This document shows, one piece after another, positions 1 to 6,170 of a stretch of 13,454 nt of DNA. Within the stretch, counting starts at the first letter, position 1, and every line of letters begins with the position of its first letter. The notes beneath the pieces were generated by a model. It saw only the letters and a program-made list of their open reading frames with translations. It did no database searches and was not told where the DNA came from. Source of the stretch: Lachnospiraceae bacterium UBA3732 (GTDB lineage Bacteria > Bacillota > Clostridia > Lachnospirales > Lachnospiraceae). A program made the translations under genes and the position numbers. The DNA is taken from NCBI GenBank assembly GCA_002372545.1, contig DFHD01000073.1, positions 41,943 to 55,396 of the forward strand, read 5' to 3'.

Positions 1-34
1 CCGTCATTTCAAGGTTCGAATCCTTGTACCCCAG
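1..34 (+). tRNA. tRNA-Gln, 3' part only (cut by window start)
   Basis: The T arm is complete: CAAGG (10-14), loop TTCGAAT (15-21), CCTTG (22-26). It is followed by the 3' acceptor strand TACCCCA (27-33) and discriminator G34. The bases CCGT at the start fit the 3' side of an anticodon stem and CATTT fits the variable loop. The next bases are TCA, so CCA is not encoded. The anticodon lies outside the window. The identity Gln(UUG) is inferred from resemblance to Firmicute tRNA-Gln (TCCGT, five-base variable loop, acceptor ending CCCA plus discriminator G). The tRNA call is firm; the isoacceptor is probable. Confidence 0.85.
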
Positions 35-38
35 TCAG

Positions 39-66
39 GGACACCGATAAGTCGGTGTCCTTTTTC
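39..66 (+). terminator. Rho-independent terminator after the tRNA
   Basis: GGACACCGA (39-47) pairs perfectly with TCGGTGTCC (52-60) around loop TAAG, followed by TTTTTC. It sits 5 nt after the tRNA and ends that transcript. A second 8-bp inverted repeat, GGAAATCC (70-77) with GGATTTCC (89-96), lies just beyond but has no U tract. Confidence 0.9.
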
Positions 67-240
67 TTTGGAAATCCAGTAAAATAGGGGATTTCCGGTC
101 TTTTGGACGAAAAATGGTTTTGTTTCTGTCTAGTCTGAATAATCTGATTTCCAGCTATTATTTCCTGAATCATAACGAAAAATACGGTGTTATACGGGTA
201 CGTTGTAATATTTGTTGTAATACATTTTTTAATAAAAAAA

Positions 241-530
241 TGGAAGGAGGACAAAAAAAGAAGTAGTTCTGCCAAAACTGCTATTGACGTGATTCATAAC
301 TTAAAGCAAATGGCATTTGTCAGCTTTGCGGTAAAGAGGCTCCATTTAATACTCCTGATGGAGAACCGTATCTCGAATCTCACCATATAATATGGCTTTC
401 AAAAGGCGGAAAGGATTCAGTCGAAAACACCATTGCCTTATGCCCCAATTGTCATAAGAAAATGCATGTAGTAAATGATCCGGAGGATGTGGCCTTACTA
501 CTGCAGAGAGCATTAGCCAACAACGAATAA
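241..530 (+). pseudogene. HNH endonuclease remnant with a one-base frameshift
   Basis: The frame from 300 to the TAA at 528-530 encodes a clear zinc-binding HNH module. It has CQLCG (first CxxC), a spaced ESHHIIWLSKGG (the HH pair of the betabetaalpha-metal fold) and ENTIALCPNCHKKMH (second CxxC plus the final H). This module pairs metal binding with DNA cleavage in restriction-like and mobile-element nucleases. The frame is closed by TAA at 297-299, but the overlapping frame just upstream (about 259-306) encodes SSAKTAIDVIHNLK. That reads straight into ANGICQLCG if one G is restored near 306, as HNH proteins of this type normally do. There is no start codon and the N-terminal part is absent, so this is a 5'-truncated, frameshifted remnant. 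Programmed frameshifting or a sequencing error cannot be excluded. It lies beside a tRNA gene, a common integration hot spot. Confidence 0.75.
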
Positions 531-578
531 AAATTAATGCTGATAAAAGGATTGGCATCTTAAAAATAGGTGGAACGG

Positions 579-1682
579 ATGAGAAAAAAACTATTATTGA
601 TACTCACAATAATGATGCTTCTTGTTATCACTGGCTGCGAAAAGAAAGTCAAAGATAAGAAAATATCTGTTACGATAAACGGAACAGAGGAAAAAGTGCG
701 ATATACGGGACTATTGAAAGATGGAAAGGCGAAAGGCGATGCTTCCTGTAACGCGGATAGTGGATGGACGCTGAATGCGACTTTTGAGAAGGGTAACGTT
801 TTATCGGGAGATATTACAGATTATCCGCTTTCCATCAGCTATGGTGGATCCGAAATAATAGGTAAGTACTCCGGCAAGATTGAAAATGGACAGATATCCG
901 GGGCGGGGAAGTTCGTTTCAGATGACAATTCATTCTCCTACGATGGAAACTGGTTGAATGGCAAATTATCCGGAGAAGGGCAGCTCAGTTACGAACACCT
1001 TATTGTTCATTTGCCGGATGTTGACAGAGAAGGAGAGTTTTCCGGGAAAGTTGTAGATGGGATTCCGAATGGTGATGGAATGTTTACTGCAACGAATGAT
1101 GAAGGAGAGGTATATACCTATTCAGGTGATTGGGTTGATGGAATATGGGAAGGTGTTGGGACGAGACGGTACGAAAGTGATGATATGCCGGTAGAAGCGG
1201 GGCATTTTGAGAATGGCGATTTCATTCCGTCGCCTTATGAGTTCATCCGGTTTATAGGAACATTTCCGGACATGAGTTTTACGGTTAATACAAAGGCGGA
1301 AGATTTTATAAATTTACATGAGAACCTGTTTCCGGCAGCTTCACTGGACGGCATGGATGGATTGTTCGATGAAGATTATGCATATGAGAAATTCGTCAAA
1401 TCCCCACGAGAATACGGAGACGCTCTAATAAAAATCGAAGATTGTTATGTTCAGCAAGTCTGGGAATATCCGTTGTTACAGTATGAGCATTTGACCGAGC
1501 TTTATCTTATATGCAATGAATATATCTATACTGTATATTATCCGGCCGCTACTCCGGGCATTTATGAAGGCGATACTGTAACTGTATATGGACTTCCTGT
1601 GGGGCAAGCAACCTTTAAGACAATTAATGATGAAAATTTCCAGTGTTGTGTAATATATGCATGTTACGTGGAAAAACAATAG
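579..1682 (+). CDS. MORN-repeat lipoprotein
   Basis: The predicted protein has 367 residues. It opens with a lipoprotein signal: a basic MRKK, a hydrophobic stretch and lipobox VITGC with Cys20, so it should be anchored outside the membrane. Residues from about 40 to 200 hold at least five MORN-like units of the form YxGxWxxGxxxGxG, for example YDGNWLNGKLSGEGQL and YSGDWVDGIWEGVGTR. MORN repeats form beta-hairpin solenoids used for binding. The C-terminal part of about 150 residues is not recognised. I chose ATG 579 over the in-frame GTG at 570 because AGGTGGA lies just upstream and MRKK is the usual lipoprotein start. The gene stands alone, with the HNH remnant before it and a strong terminator after it. 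The role is unknown; a cell-surface binding function is only inferred. Confidence 0.85.
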   Translation: MRKKLLLILTIMMLLVITGCEKKVKDKKISVTINGTEEKVRYTGLLKDGKAKGDASCNADSGWTLNATFEKGNVLSGDITDYPLSISYGGSEIIGKYSGKIENGQISGAGKFVSDDNSFSYDGNWLNGKLSGEGQLSYEHLIVHLPDVDREGEFSGKVVDGIPNGDGMFTATNDEGEVYTYSGDWVDGIWEGVGTRRYESDDMPVEAGHFENGDFIPSPYEFIRFIGTFPDMSFTVNTKAEDFINLHENLFPAASLDGMDGLFDEDYAYEKFVKSPREYGDALIKIEDCYVQQVWEYPLLQYEHLTELYLICNEYIYTVYYPAATPGIYEGDTVTVYGLPVGQATFKTINDENFQCCVIYACYVEKQ

Positions 1683-1693
1683 CAAATGAAAAC

Positions 1694-1722
1694 CAGCGGT
1701 CAAGATCCGGCCGCTGTTTTTC
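1694..1722 (+). terminator. Rho-independent terminator of the MORN lipoprotein gene
   Basis: CAGCGGTC (1694-1701) pairs with GGCCGCTG (1709-1716), one pair being a G-U, around loop AAGATCC, followed by TTTTT. It begins 12 nt after the stop codon. Confidence 0.9.
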
Positions 1723-1795
1723 TATTAGAGAGGAGAGTGAGTGCCCACTTTATCTCAGGATGAAATCGGTATAATAGGAGGGCGTCACTATTTAT

Positions 1796-1859
1796 CAGAG
1801 GATGATCCATCATGTGTGTCATCCTCTGTAATGTAAGAATCATCATCTGATCCAGATGA
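1796..1859. other. Two hairpins 3' of the HEPN-like gene
   Basis: CAGAGGATGA (1796-1805) and TCATCCTCTG (1819-1828) form a perfect 10-bp stem with a 13-nt loop. TCATCTG (1843-1849) and CAGATGA (1853-1859) form a second, 7-bp stem with loop ATC. Neither has a U tract on either strand. They may protect or end the minus-strand transcript that stops coding at 1891. The 165-bp gap 1726-1890 shows no recognisable gene. Confidence 0.5.
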
Positions 1860-1890
1860 AGAGACAGATTCTCTTCTCTCAACGCTTTTT

Positions 1891-2754
1891 TCATACTATC
1901 TCGTCATTAAAGATTTCCACCTGTTTAATCATATAGTTAAGTAAATCATTTGATAATTCATAAAATTCATTGTTTAAATCAAAAAATATAACTCCACTCA
2001 TAAATAACACCATAGGATTATTCTTCCCTCTACCACTTGGTTTCGTATTTGGAAAAAGTAACTCCATTAGGGGCTTATTTGAGTTTTCTTCACCATGCTT
2101 TTTGTCGATAATATAATCTTGAACAACTTGTCGTATTATGCTGTTATTCCTGTAGCTCAGTAAAGTTGTTCGAAATGAACGACCAGAATCCGTGATATCA
2201 ATATTGAATATCCTCGACGAAATACTCATATACCTCGCCGCCATATCCTTATGCATAGTGTAATAACCAGGGGTCGCATGAGCTGCTCTGTTTCTTAAAA
2301 CATTCAGTTCCCAATATAATCCGTTGGAATCTGTTTTTTTATAGCAATTATCCCTAAGTTTTTTTTCATTACCATTTTTCAAATGTCTACTAATTTCAAC
2401 AATTAAGGCTTCCTCATTTAACCTTGAAAAAGAAACTAATAAACTATCAAATTCATACGATAAATTATCTGCTAATTCCCTTGGAGGGGTAACGAAAATA
2501 GTATCTTTACTATATTTACAATCTAACCTATTTATTAATTCATTTATCTCAGTTATATAACGATTACAATTATCCCATCTATACAGTATTCCATTTAAAA
2601 TGAATAGATAGTCCTCCCATACCCTATCTATGCTTTGAGTGACTAAAATCTCTTTCCCGACTTCAGCAATTCTCATATTCCAGATTTTAGTATTGATTTC
2701 GGTTATCAACTCTAAAAGTTGGTTTCTTTTGTTTATACAATCCTGTATGACCAT
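1891..2754 (-). CDS. Uncharacterised HEPN-like protein (RNxxxH motif)
   Basis: The protein has 287 residues and no family I recognise overall. It has no signal peptide or membrane segment and is predicted largely helical. Residues 149-159 read ELNVLRNRAAH. This matches the HEPN signature of an acidic residue followed by RNxxxH (R154, N155, H159), the catalytic motif of many HEPN ribonucleases in toxin-antitoxin, abortive-infection and CRISPR systems. A short motif can occur by chance, so the assignment is tentative. I chose the ATG at 2754 because GGAGGAG lies 6 nt upstream. A longer in-frame extension to 2871 would place this SD and the preceding promoter inside the gene. The gene is clearly more AT-rich than the nagZ-ridA region, which suggests horizontal transfer. 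It is monocistronic, with no partner antitoxin gene adjacent on the same strand. Confidence 0.75.
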   Translation of the reverse strand: MVIQDCINKRNQLLELITEINTKIWNMRIAEVGKEILVTQSIDRVWEDYLFILNGILYRWDNCNRYITEINELINRLDCKYSKDTIFVTPPRELADNLSYEFDSLLVSFSRLNEEALIVEISRHLKNGNEKKLRDNCYKKTDSNGLYWELNVLRNRAAHATPGYYTMHKDMAARYMSISSRIFNIDITDSGRSFRTTLLSYRNNSIIRQVVQDYIIDKKHGEENSNKPLMELLFPNTKPSGRGKNNPMVLFMSGVIFFDLNNEFYELSNDLLNYMIKQVEIFNDEIV

Positions 2755-2787
2755 GGTCAACTCCTCCATCAAATAAAAAATATAAAG

Positions 2788-2815
2788 ATTATAGCTATTG
2801 AAATGATTATAACAA
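2788..2815 (-). promoter_or_regulatory. Probable promoter of the HEPN-like gene
   Basis: Read on the minus strand, TATAAT (2793-2788) lies 16 nt downstream of TTGTTA (2815-2810). A second TATAAT (2811-2806) preceded by TG-T makes an extended -10 slightly upstream. Either would give a short leader ending at the GGAGGAG site before ATG 2754. The 80-odd bp between the upstream terminator hairpin and the gene are very AT-rich. Confidence 0.55.
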
Positions 2816-2850
2816 GAACCTTGTTGAAATAAAATATAACTTGAATAATC

Positions 2851-2891
2851 AAAATGAGTCAGATACAGCATTATGCCATTATCTGACTCAT
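2851..2891 (-). terminator. Terminator of the sigma/anti-sigma operon
   Basis: TGAGTCAGATA (2855-2865) and TATCTGACTCA (2880-2890) are perfect 11-nt inverted arms, extended by an A-T pair, around a 14-nt loop. On the minus strand the stem is followed by TTTT (2854-2851). It lies about 75 bp past the anti-sigma stop codon and separates that operon from the HEPN-like gene. Confidence 0.7.
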
Positions 2892-2963
2892 CATTAATCT
2901 TCGGAGATCTTATTTACAAAAATCTTTTACATTCCCCAATCAAAATCGAGTTCAGGTTTGGAT

Positions 2964-4241
2964 TTACCGCAATCTGTATATTTCGTCATCAACAGTAATG
3001 TAATTGATGTTATCAATATCGACAAGCCTGTTGAACATTAATAGGAGTGTGTTTATGTCCTCTGCGCCATCGCCGTTACCATCGTACATATAGCGGCTGT
3101 TATAGGTATTATTGTATTTTTTATTCTCAACTATATAATCAGTACCATCATTGAAGTAAATGATAATATCGTGTTCTCCATCATCTGTTCCGGATAGTTT
3201 GAGTGATATTGGAGATATTTCAATTAAAGATTCCGCCTGACTCTGCGATATGAAAGTTTTAATATCTAGAGCTTTGTCACTTAAGTGGAATGATACGGTA
3301 TGCTCTTCGTAATACTCGTCGGATTCACTTCTTAAATAGTATTTACCATCCTCCATTGGCTTTTTAATTATAGTATAACTAATCACTAAAGCATCTTTAT
3401 CAGGAGGATTATTATATAATTCCAATTCTTTGTTTATATTATCGAGGAACTCTTCATATTGATTTTCTCCAAATTCTATACCGAGCGCTGTATAATAGTC
3501 TCTGACTTCATCATAAGAGTAGTTAAGCCAGGAGTTATAATACTCTTTCATGTGATCGATATGAGAATAGTAGCTTGAGTCATCTTTTAAAATGTAATCG
3601 TAACAATACCATTTTTCGTCGGTGCTGCGCTCTTCATCTTTAAAAGCATATCCATTACTTGTATGAGAAAAACCAAAACCTATGGAAAAAGAGTAGTCAG
3701 ATGTCGAGTTTAATAGTCCTTTCTCCATTTCACCTTGTTCCGGAAGAATTCCTCCCTTACGTTCAAGAGTGTATTCTACAACGGCATTACCGAGCTTATC
3801 CTTTACGATAGATGTAATAGTAAGCTGTGTTCCTTTTAAATCAACAGAAAAGGGCAGCTCTTCAATTACTTTACCAACTGTCTTATGTGCAAGATCTTCA
3901 TCAACATCGGTATATTCAACAGCAGGATGCTTTATGGGTTTATCATCCGGGTTTTCTGCGGGAGTAATATATTCTTCGTGACTTTCTCTTCCGGCGCCTC
4001 CCCAGGCACCATTAAAGAAACCAAAGAATCTTCCTGCAGCATAAACTCCAGCCGGAATAAAAATAACAATAATTATTGCTGCAGCAACGATTTTGAATGA
4101 TGTAGATGCAGGTCTCTTTACAGATATAGAGGCTATCATTCTCTTTTTTTCTTTTTCATATCTATCAGAAAAAATGTGGTTTTCCGGTATTTCAATATTA
4201 TTAAATTCATTTATTGAAATATCTATAAATGGTTCTCTCAT
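2964..4241 (-). CDS. Membrane anti-sigma factor, DUF4179-like
   Basis: The protein has 425 residues: an N-terminal cytoplasmic part of about 50 residues, one membrane segment (about 51-69, FKIVAAAIIIVIFIPAGVYA) and a long acidic extracytoplasmic domain. This layout and the position directly behind an ECF sigma gene fit clostridial anti-sigma factors with a DUF4179-type domain, where the cytoplasmic part binds the sigma factor and the outer part senses the signal. No zinc-binding HxxxCxxC anti-sigma motif is visible in the N-terminus. AAGGGG lies a few bases before the ATG, and the gap to the sigma gene is 24 bp, so the two are almost surely co-transcribed. The signal is unknown. Confidence 0.8.
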   Translation of the reverse strand: MREPFIDISINEFNNIEIPENHIFSDRYEKEKKRMIASISVKRPASTSFKIVAAAIIIVIFIPAGVYAAGRFFGFFNGAWGGAGRESHEEYITPAENPDDKPIKHPAVEYTDVDEDLAHKTVGKVIEELPFSVDLKGTQLTITSIVKDKLGNAVVEYTLERKGGILPEQGEMEKGLLNSTSDYSFSIGFGFSHTSNGYAFKDEERSTDEKWYCYDYILKDDSSYYSHIDHMKEYYNSWLNYSYDEVRDYYTALGIEFGENQYEEFLDNINKELELYNNPPDKDALVISYTIIKKPMEDGKYYLRSESDEYYEEHTVSFHLSDKALDIKTFISQSQAESLIEISPISLKLSGTDDGEHDIIIYFNDGTDYIVENKKYNNTYNSRYMYDGNGDGAEDINTLLLMFNRLVDIDNINYITVDDEIYRLR

Positions 4242-4265
4242 AACAGTCCCCTTATATTATTAGAT

Positions 4266-4787
4266 CTAAATATTATGATTGTTTATTGCAACTAATACAT
4301 TTTTACGTAAGGCTTTGATTCCACGTTCATATCGTTTGCGTGCAGCGTCATAGCTTATTCCCTGAATTTTGGCTATCTCCTGTATAGATATTTCTTTCTC
4401 TATGTGAAGGAGAATTATTTCTTTATATTTATGAGGTAGTCTGTTTAACTCTTCTCGAATGATCAGATCCTTAATATCTATATCGGAAGTGTCATTAACT
4501 GTGTGATATGTTATATCAATGAGGTGGTTATCATCATATAATGCCAGGTCTCGTTTTCGCTTACGGTATATATCGATAGTTGTGTTTTTAATTGTTGTAA
4601 GAATGTAGGCTTTTGTTCTATCAGAATCAGGATTCTTTATGCGAGATATGTTATTTATAAGTTTTATAAATGCATCCTGAACTGCGTCTTCTGCGGCAGA
4701 TTCATTCTTAAGAATGCTGAAAGCAATATAGAACATTTTTTGCTCGTATAATTTATATATTTCTTCTATTATTTCTCTATTATTCAT
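4266..4787 (-). CDS. ECF-subfamily RNA polymerase sigma factor (first copy)
   Basis: The protein has 173 residues, the normal ECF size. Region 2 is seen in YEQKMFYIAFSILKNESAAEDAVQDAFIKL, with the usual EDAVQDAF motif and a later AYILTTIKNTTIDIYRKRKR that matches the -10-binding end of region 2. Region 4 is seen in LPHKYKEIILLHIEKEISIQEIAKIQGIS and the DNA-binding helix DAARKRYERGIKALRK. It directs RNA polymerase to stress- or envelope-responsive promoters and is probably held inactive by the membrane protein encoded immediately downstream. AAGG lies close before the ATG. A TATAAT on the minus strand at 4830-4825 could be its -10, but I see no convincing -35. Confidence 0.9.
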   Translation of the reverse strand: MNNREIIEEIYKLYEQKMFYIAFSILKNESAAEDAVQDAFIKLINNISRIKNPDSDRTKAYILTTIKNTTIDIYRKRKRDLALYDDNHLIDITYHTVNDTSDIDIKDLIIREELNRLPHKYKEIILLHIEKEISIQEIAKIQGISYDAARKRYERGIKALRKNVLVAINNHNI

Positions 4788-4959
4788 AGGCCTTGAAATA
4801 ACTCCATTATGTATACTTTCAATAATTATAACGATGATGAATGATAAAACGCGACAAAATGATATATATATTTTTTCTGCTTAAATGGCCTAAATGGGAG
4901 CTTTGCTAATTGATCCTGAGAGGTTTCGTTTGAATATCGTAAATGTTGAATAGCGATAG

Positions 4960-4992
4960 TTGTAGAATAATGGTAGAATAATGGTAAAATAA
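4960..4992 (+). repeat. Three tandem 11-bp repeats with -10-like cores, upstream of the HAD gene
   Basis: The units are TTGTAGAATAA, TGGTAGAATAA and TGGTAAAATAA, exactly 11 bp apart. The second and third each contain TG-n-TANAAT, an extended -10 shape. They lie about 70 bp before ATG 5062. The probable promoter of the HAD gene is therefore one or more of these units. The rest of the divergent gap 4788-5061 shows nothing else that I recognise. Confidence 0.6.
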
Positions 4993-5061
4993 TCTGGAAC
5001 TGATTGGACCACGGGATTTTGTCAGAGATATGTTGAAGTAATGAGAAGGAAGGAGATATTT

Positions 5062-5922
5062 ATGAGCAGAAAACCAGTAGTGGCGATCATGTACGATTTT
5101 GATAAGACATTATGTACGAAGAATATGCAGGAGTATTCATTCATTCCTGATATTGGTCTATCCGAGGAAGAGTTCTGGGATGCCTCGAATGAGCTTTCTC
5201 AATCTCTTCAGATGGACGGAATATTAGCATATATGTGGCAAATGATAAATGAATCCAGGAAAAACTCCAAAAGTATACATCGCAAAGACTTTGTAAAGCT
5301 TGGTAACAGCCTGGAGTTTTATGACGGTGTTAACGAGTGGTTTGACCGTATCAATCATTATGGCAGAGAGGCCGGAATTCAGGTTGAGCATTATGTTATA
5401 TCTTCCGGGTTAAAAGAAATAATTGAAGGCTCGAGAATATATAAGAAGTTTAAAGAAGTATATGCCTGTGAATTCATGTATGATGAAAATGATACAGCCT
5501 GCTGGCCGAAAAATGTTGTGAATTATACAACAAAAACGCAATTCCTGTTCAGGATCAATAAAGGGGTTTCTGATCTTTCAGATGATAAGTCTTTAAATGA
5601 TTATGTCCCTGAGGATGAGAGAAGAGTTCCGTTCAGAAATATGATATATATAGCCGATGGCATAACTGATGTTCCATGCATGAAATTAGTAAAGGTAAAT
5701 GGAGGTTATTCCATTGCGGTATATCAAAAAAAGAAAAAAAGCCAGGCGAATGAATTGCTTAAGGATGACCGGGTTAATTTTATTGCCCAGGCAGATTATA
5801 AAGAGAACTCTGAACTCGACAGGTTAATAAAAGATGTCATATCGGAAATTGCGTCAAAGGATAGGCTGATAAGACTGCAGTTAAAACAAAAGCAGGCAGC
5901 GGGATCATCTGCAAGGTGCTGA
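5062..5922 (+). CDS. HAD-superfamily phosphatase
   Basis: The protein has 286 residues with the four HAD motifs in order. Motif I is YDFDKTL (nucleophile D12, general acid D14), motif II is VISSG (S114/S115), motif III is Lys in TKTQ (about K158), and motif IV is IADGITDVPC (D199, D203). These residues catalyse phosphoryl transfer through an aspartyl-phosphate with Mg2+. A cap insertion lies between motifs I and II, where substrate choice is set; it resembles phosphoserine-phosphatase-like HADs, but the substrate cannot be told. I chose ATG 5062 because AAGGAGAT lies just upstream; the earlier ATG at 5041 would place this SD inside the gene. It is transcribed alone, divergent from the ECF sigma operon. 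Confidence 0.88.
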   Translation: MSRKPVVAIMYDFDKTLCTKNMQEYSFIPDIGLSEEEFWDASNELSQSLQMDGILAYMWQMINESRKNSKSIHRKDFVKLGNSLEFYDGVNEWFDRINHYGREAGIQVEHYVISSGLKEIIEGSRIYKKFKEVYACEFMYDENDTACWPKNVVNYTTKTQFLFRINKGVSDLSDDKSLNDYVPEDERRVPFRNMIYIADGITDVPCMKLVKVNGGYSIAVYQKKKKSQANELLKDDRVNFIAQADYKENSELDRLIKDVISEIASKDRLIRLQLKQKQAAGSSARC

Positions 5923-5928
5923 CCGTAG

Positions 5929-5957
5929 GAAAAATCCTGTGATTTTTCATGCTTTTT
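5929..5957 (+). terminator. Weak terminator-like hairpin after the HAD gene
   Basis: GAAAAATC (5929-5936) and GATTTTTC (5941-5948) form a perfect but AT-rich 8-bp stem around CTGT. TTTTT follows 4 nt later (5953-5957). It sits 6 bp past the stop codon. The low GC content makes efficient termination uncertain. Confidence 0.45.
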
Positions 5958-5958
5958 C

Positions 5959-5967
5959 TGTTATAAT
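5959..5967 (+). promoter_or_regulatory. Extended -10 promoter for nagZ
   Basis: TG-T-TATAAT is a perfect extended -10 element. No good -35 is visible at the normal distance, which extended -10 promoters can tolerate. Transcription should start near 5974, giving an untranslated leader of about 200 nt before the nagZ start. Confidence 0.65.
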
Positions 5968-5975
5968 AAGACGAT

Positions 5976-6060
5976 ACTGCACATGAATATGTGCGTTCTG
6001 CGTGCAGTGGGCCTGGGGCTAATACTTTTTACCCCGACATATAGCCATTGAAGCTGTCGG
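5976..6060 (+). promoter_or_regulatory. Structured 5' leader of nagZ with competing hairpins
   Basis: Two stems compete for the same bases. GCACAT (5979-5984) can pair with ATGTGC (5989-5994), or ACTGCAC (5976-5982) can pair with GTGCAGT (6002-6008). Further on, GGGG (6015-6018) faces CCCC (6032-6035), and CCGACA (6034-6039) can pair with TGTCGG (6055-6060). I do not recognise a known riboswitch class. The start of the hairpins almost coincides with the predicted transcription start. Confidence 0.4.
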
Positions 6061-6139
6061 TATTGCAGGTGTTGCAGACATCGCAGATATCAAAGATAAT
6101 GTAGATATTGCAGAAATTGCAGATATTGCAGATATTATA
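6059..6139 (+). repeat. Nine tandem 9-bp units (GATATTGCA type) before nagZ
   Basis: Read in 9-bp steps from 6059 the units are GGTATTGCA, GGTGTTGCA, GACATCGCA, GATATCAAA, GATAATGTA, GATATTGCA, GAAATTGCA, GATATTGCA and GATATTATA. In one plus frame they spell a three-residue repeat of the D-I-A type, and several differences are synonymous. That frame is closed by TAA at 6020-6022 and has no ATG, GTG or TTG start before its stop at 6167-6169, so it is not called as a gene. The array ends 17 bp before the AGGAGG of nagZ. Confidence 0.75.
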
Positions 6140-6170
6140 GGAAAAGCAGGAGCAGCAGGAGGAACATAAA

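Noticed and set aside
9..275. Minus-strand open frame of 88 codons covering the tRNA end and terminator
   Set aside because: It reads antisense through the tRNA T arm and terminator. Its end GVQGFEP is typical of false frames over tRNA genes.
1741..1833. Short plus-strand frame from GTG 1741 (VPTLSQDEIGIIGG onward)
   Set aside because: Only about 30 codons, no SD, and it crosses a perfect hairpin. No family recognised, though a gene remnant cannot be excluded.
1700..1894. Minus-strand frame of 64 codons whose ATG overlaps the stop of the HEPN-like gene
   Set aside because: The ATGA overlap is suggestive, but there is no SD, it runs through two hairpins and into the terminator of the opposite gene, and the sequence resembles no protein I know.
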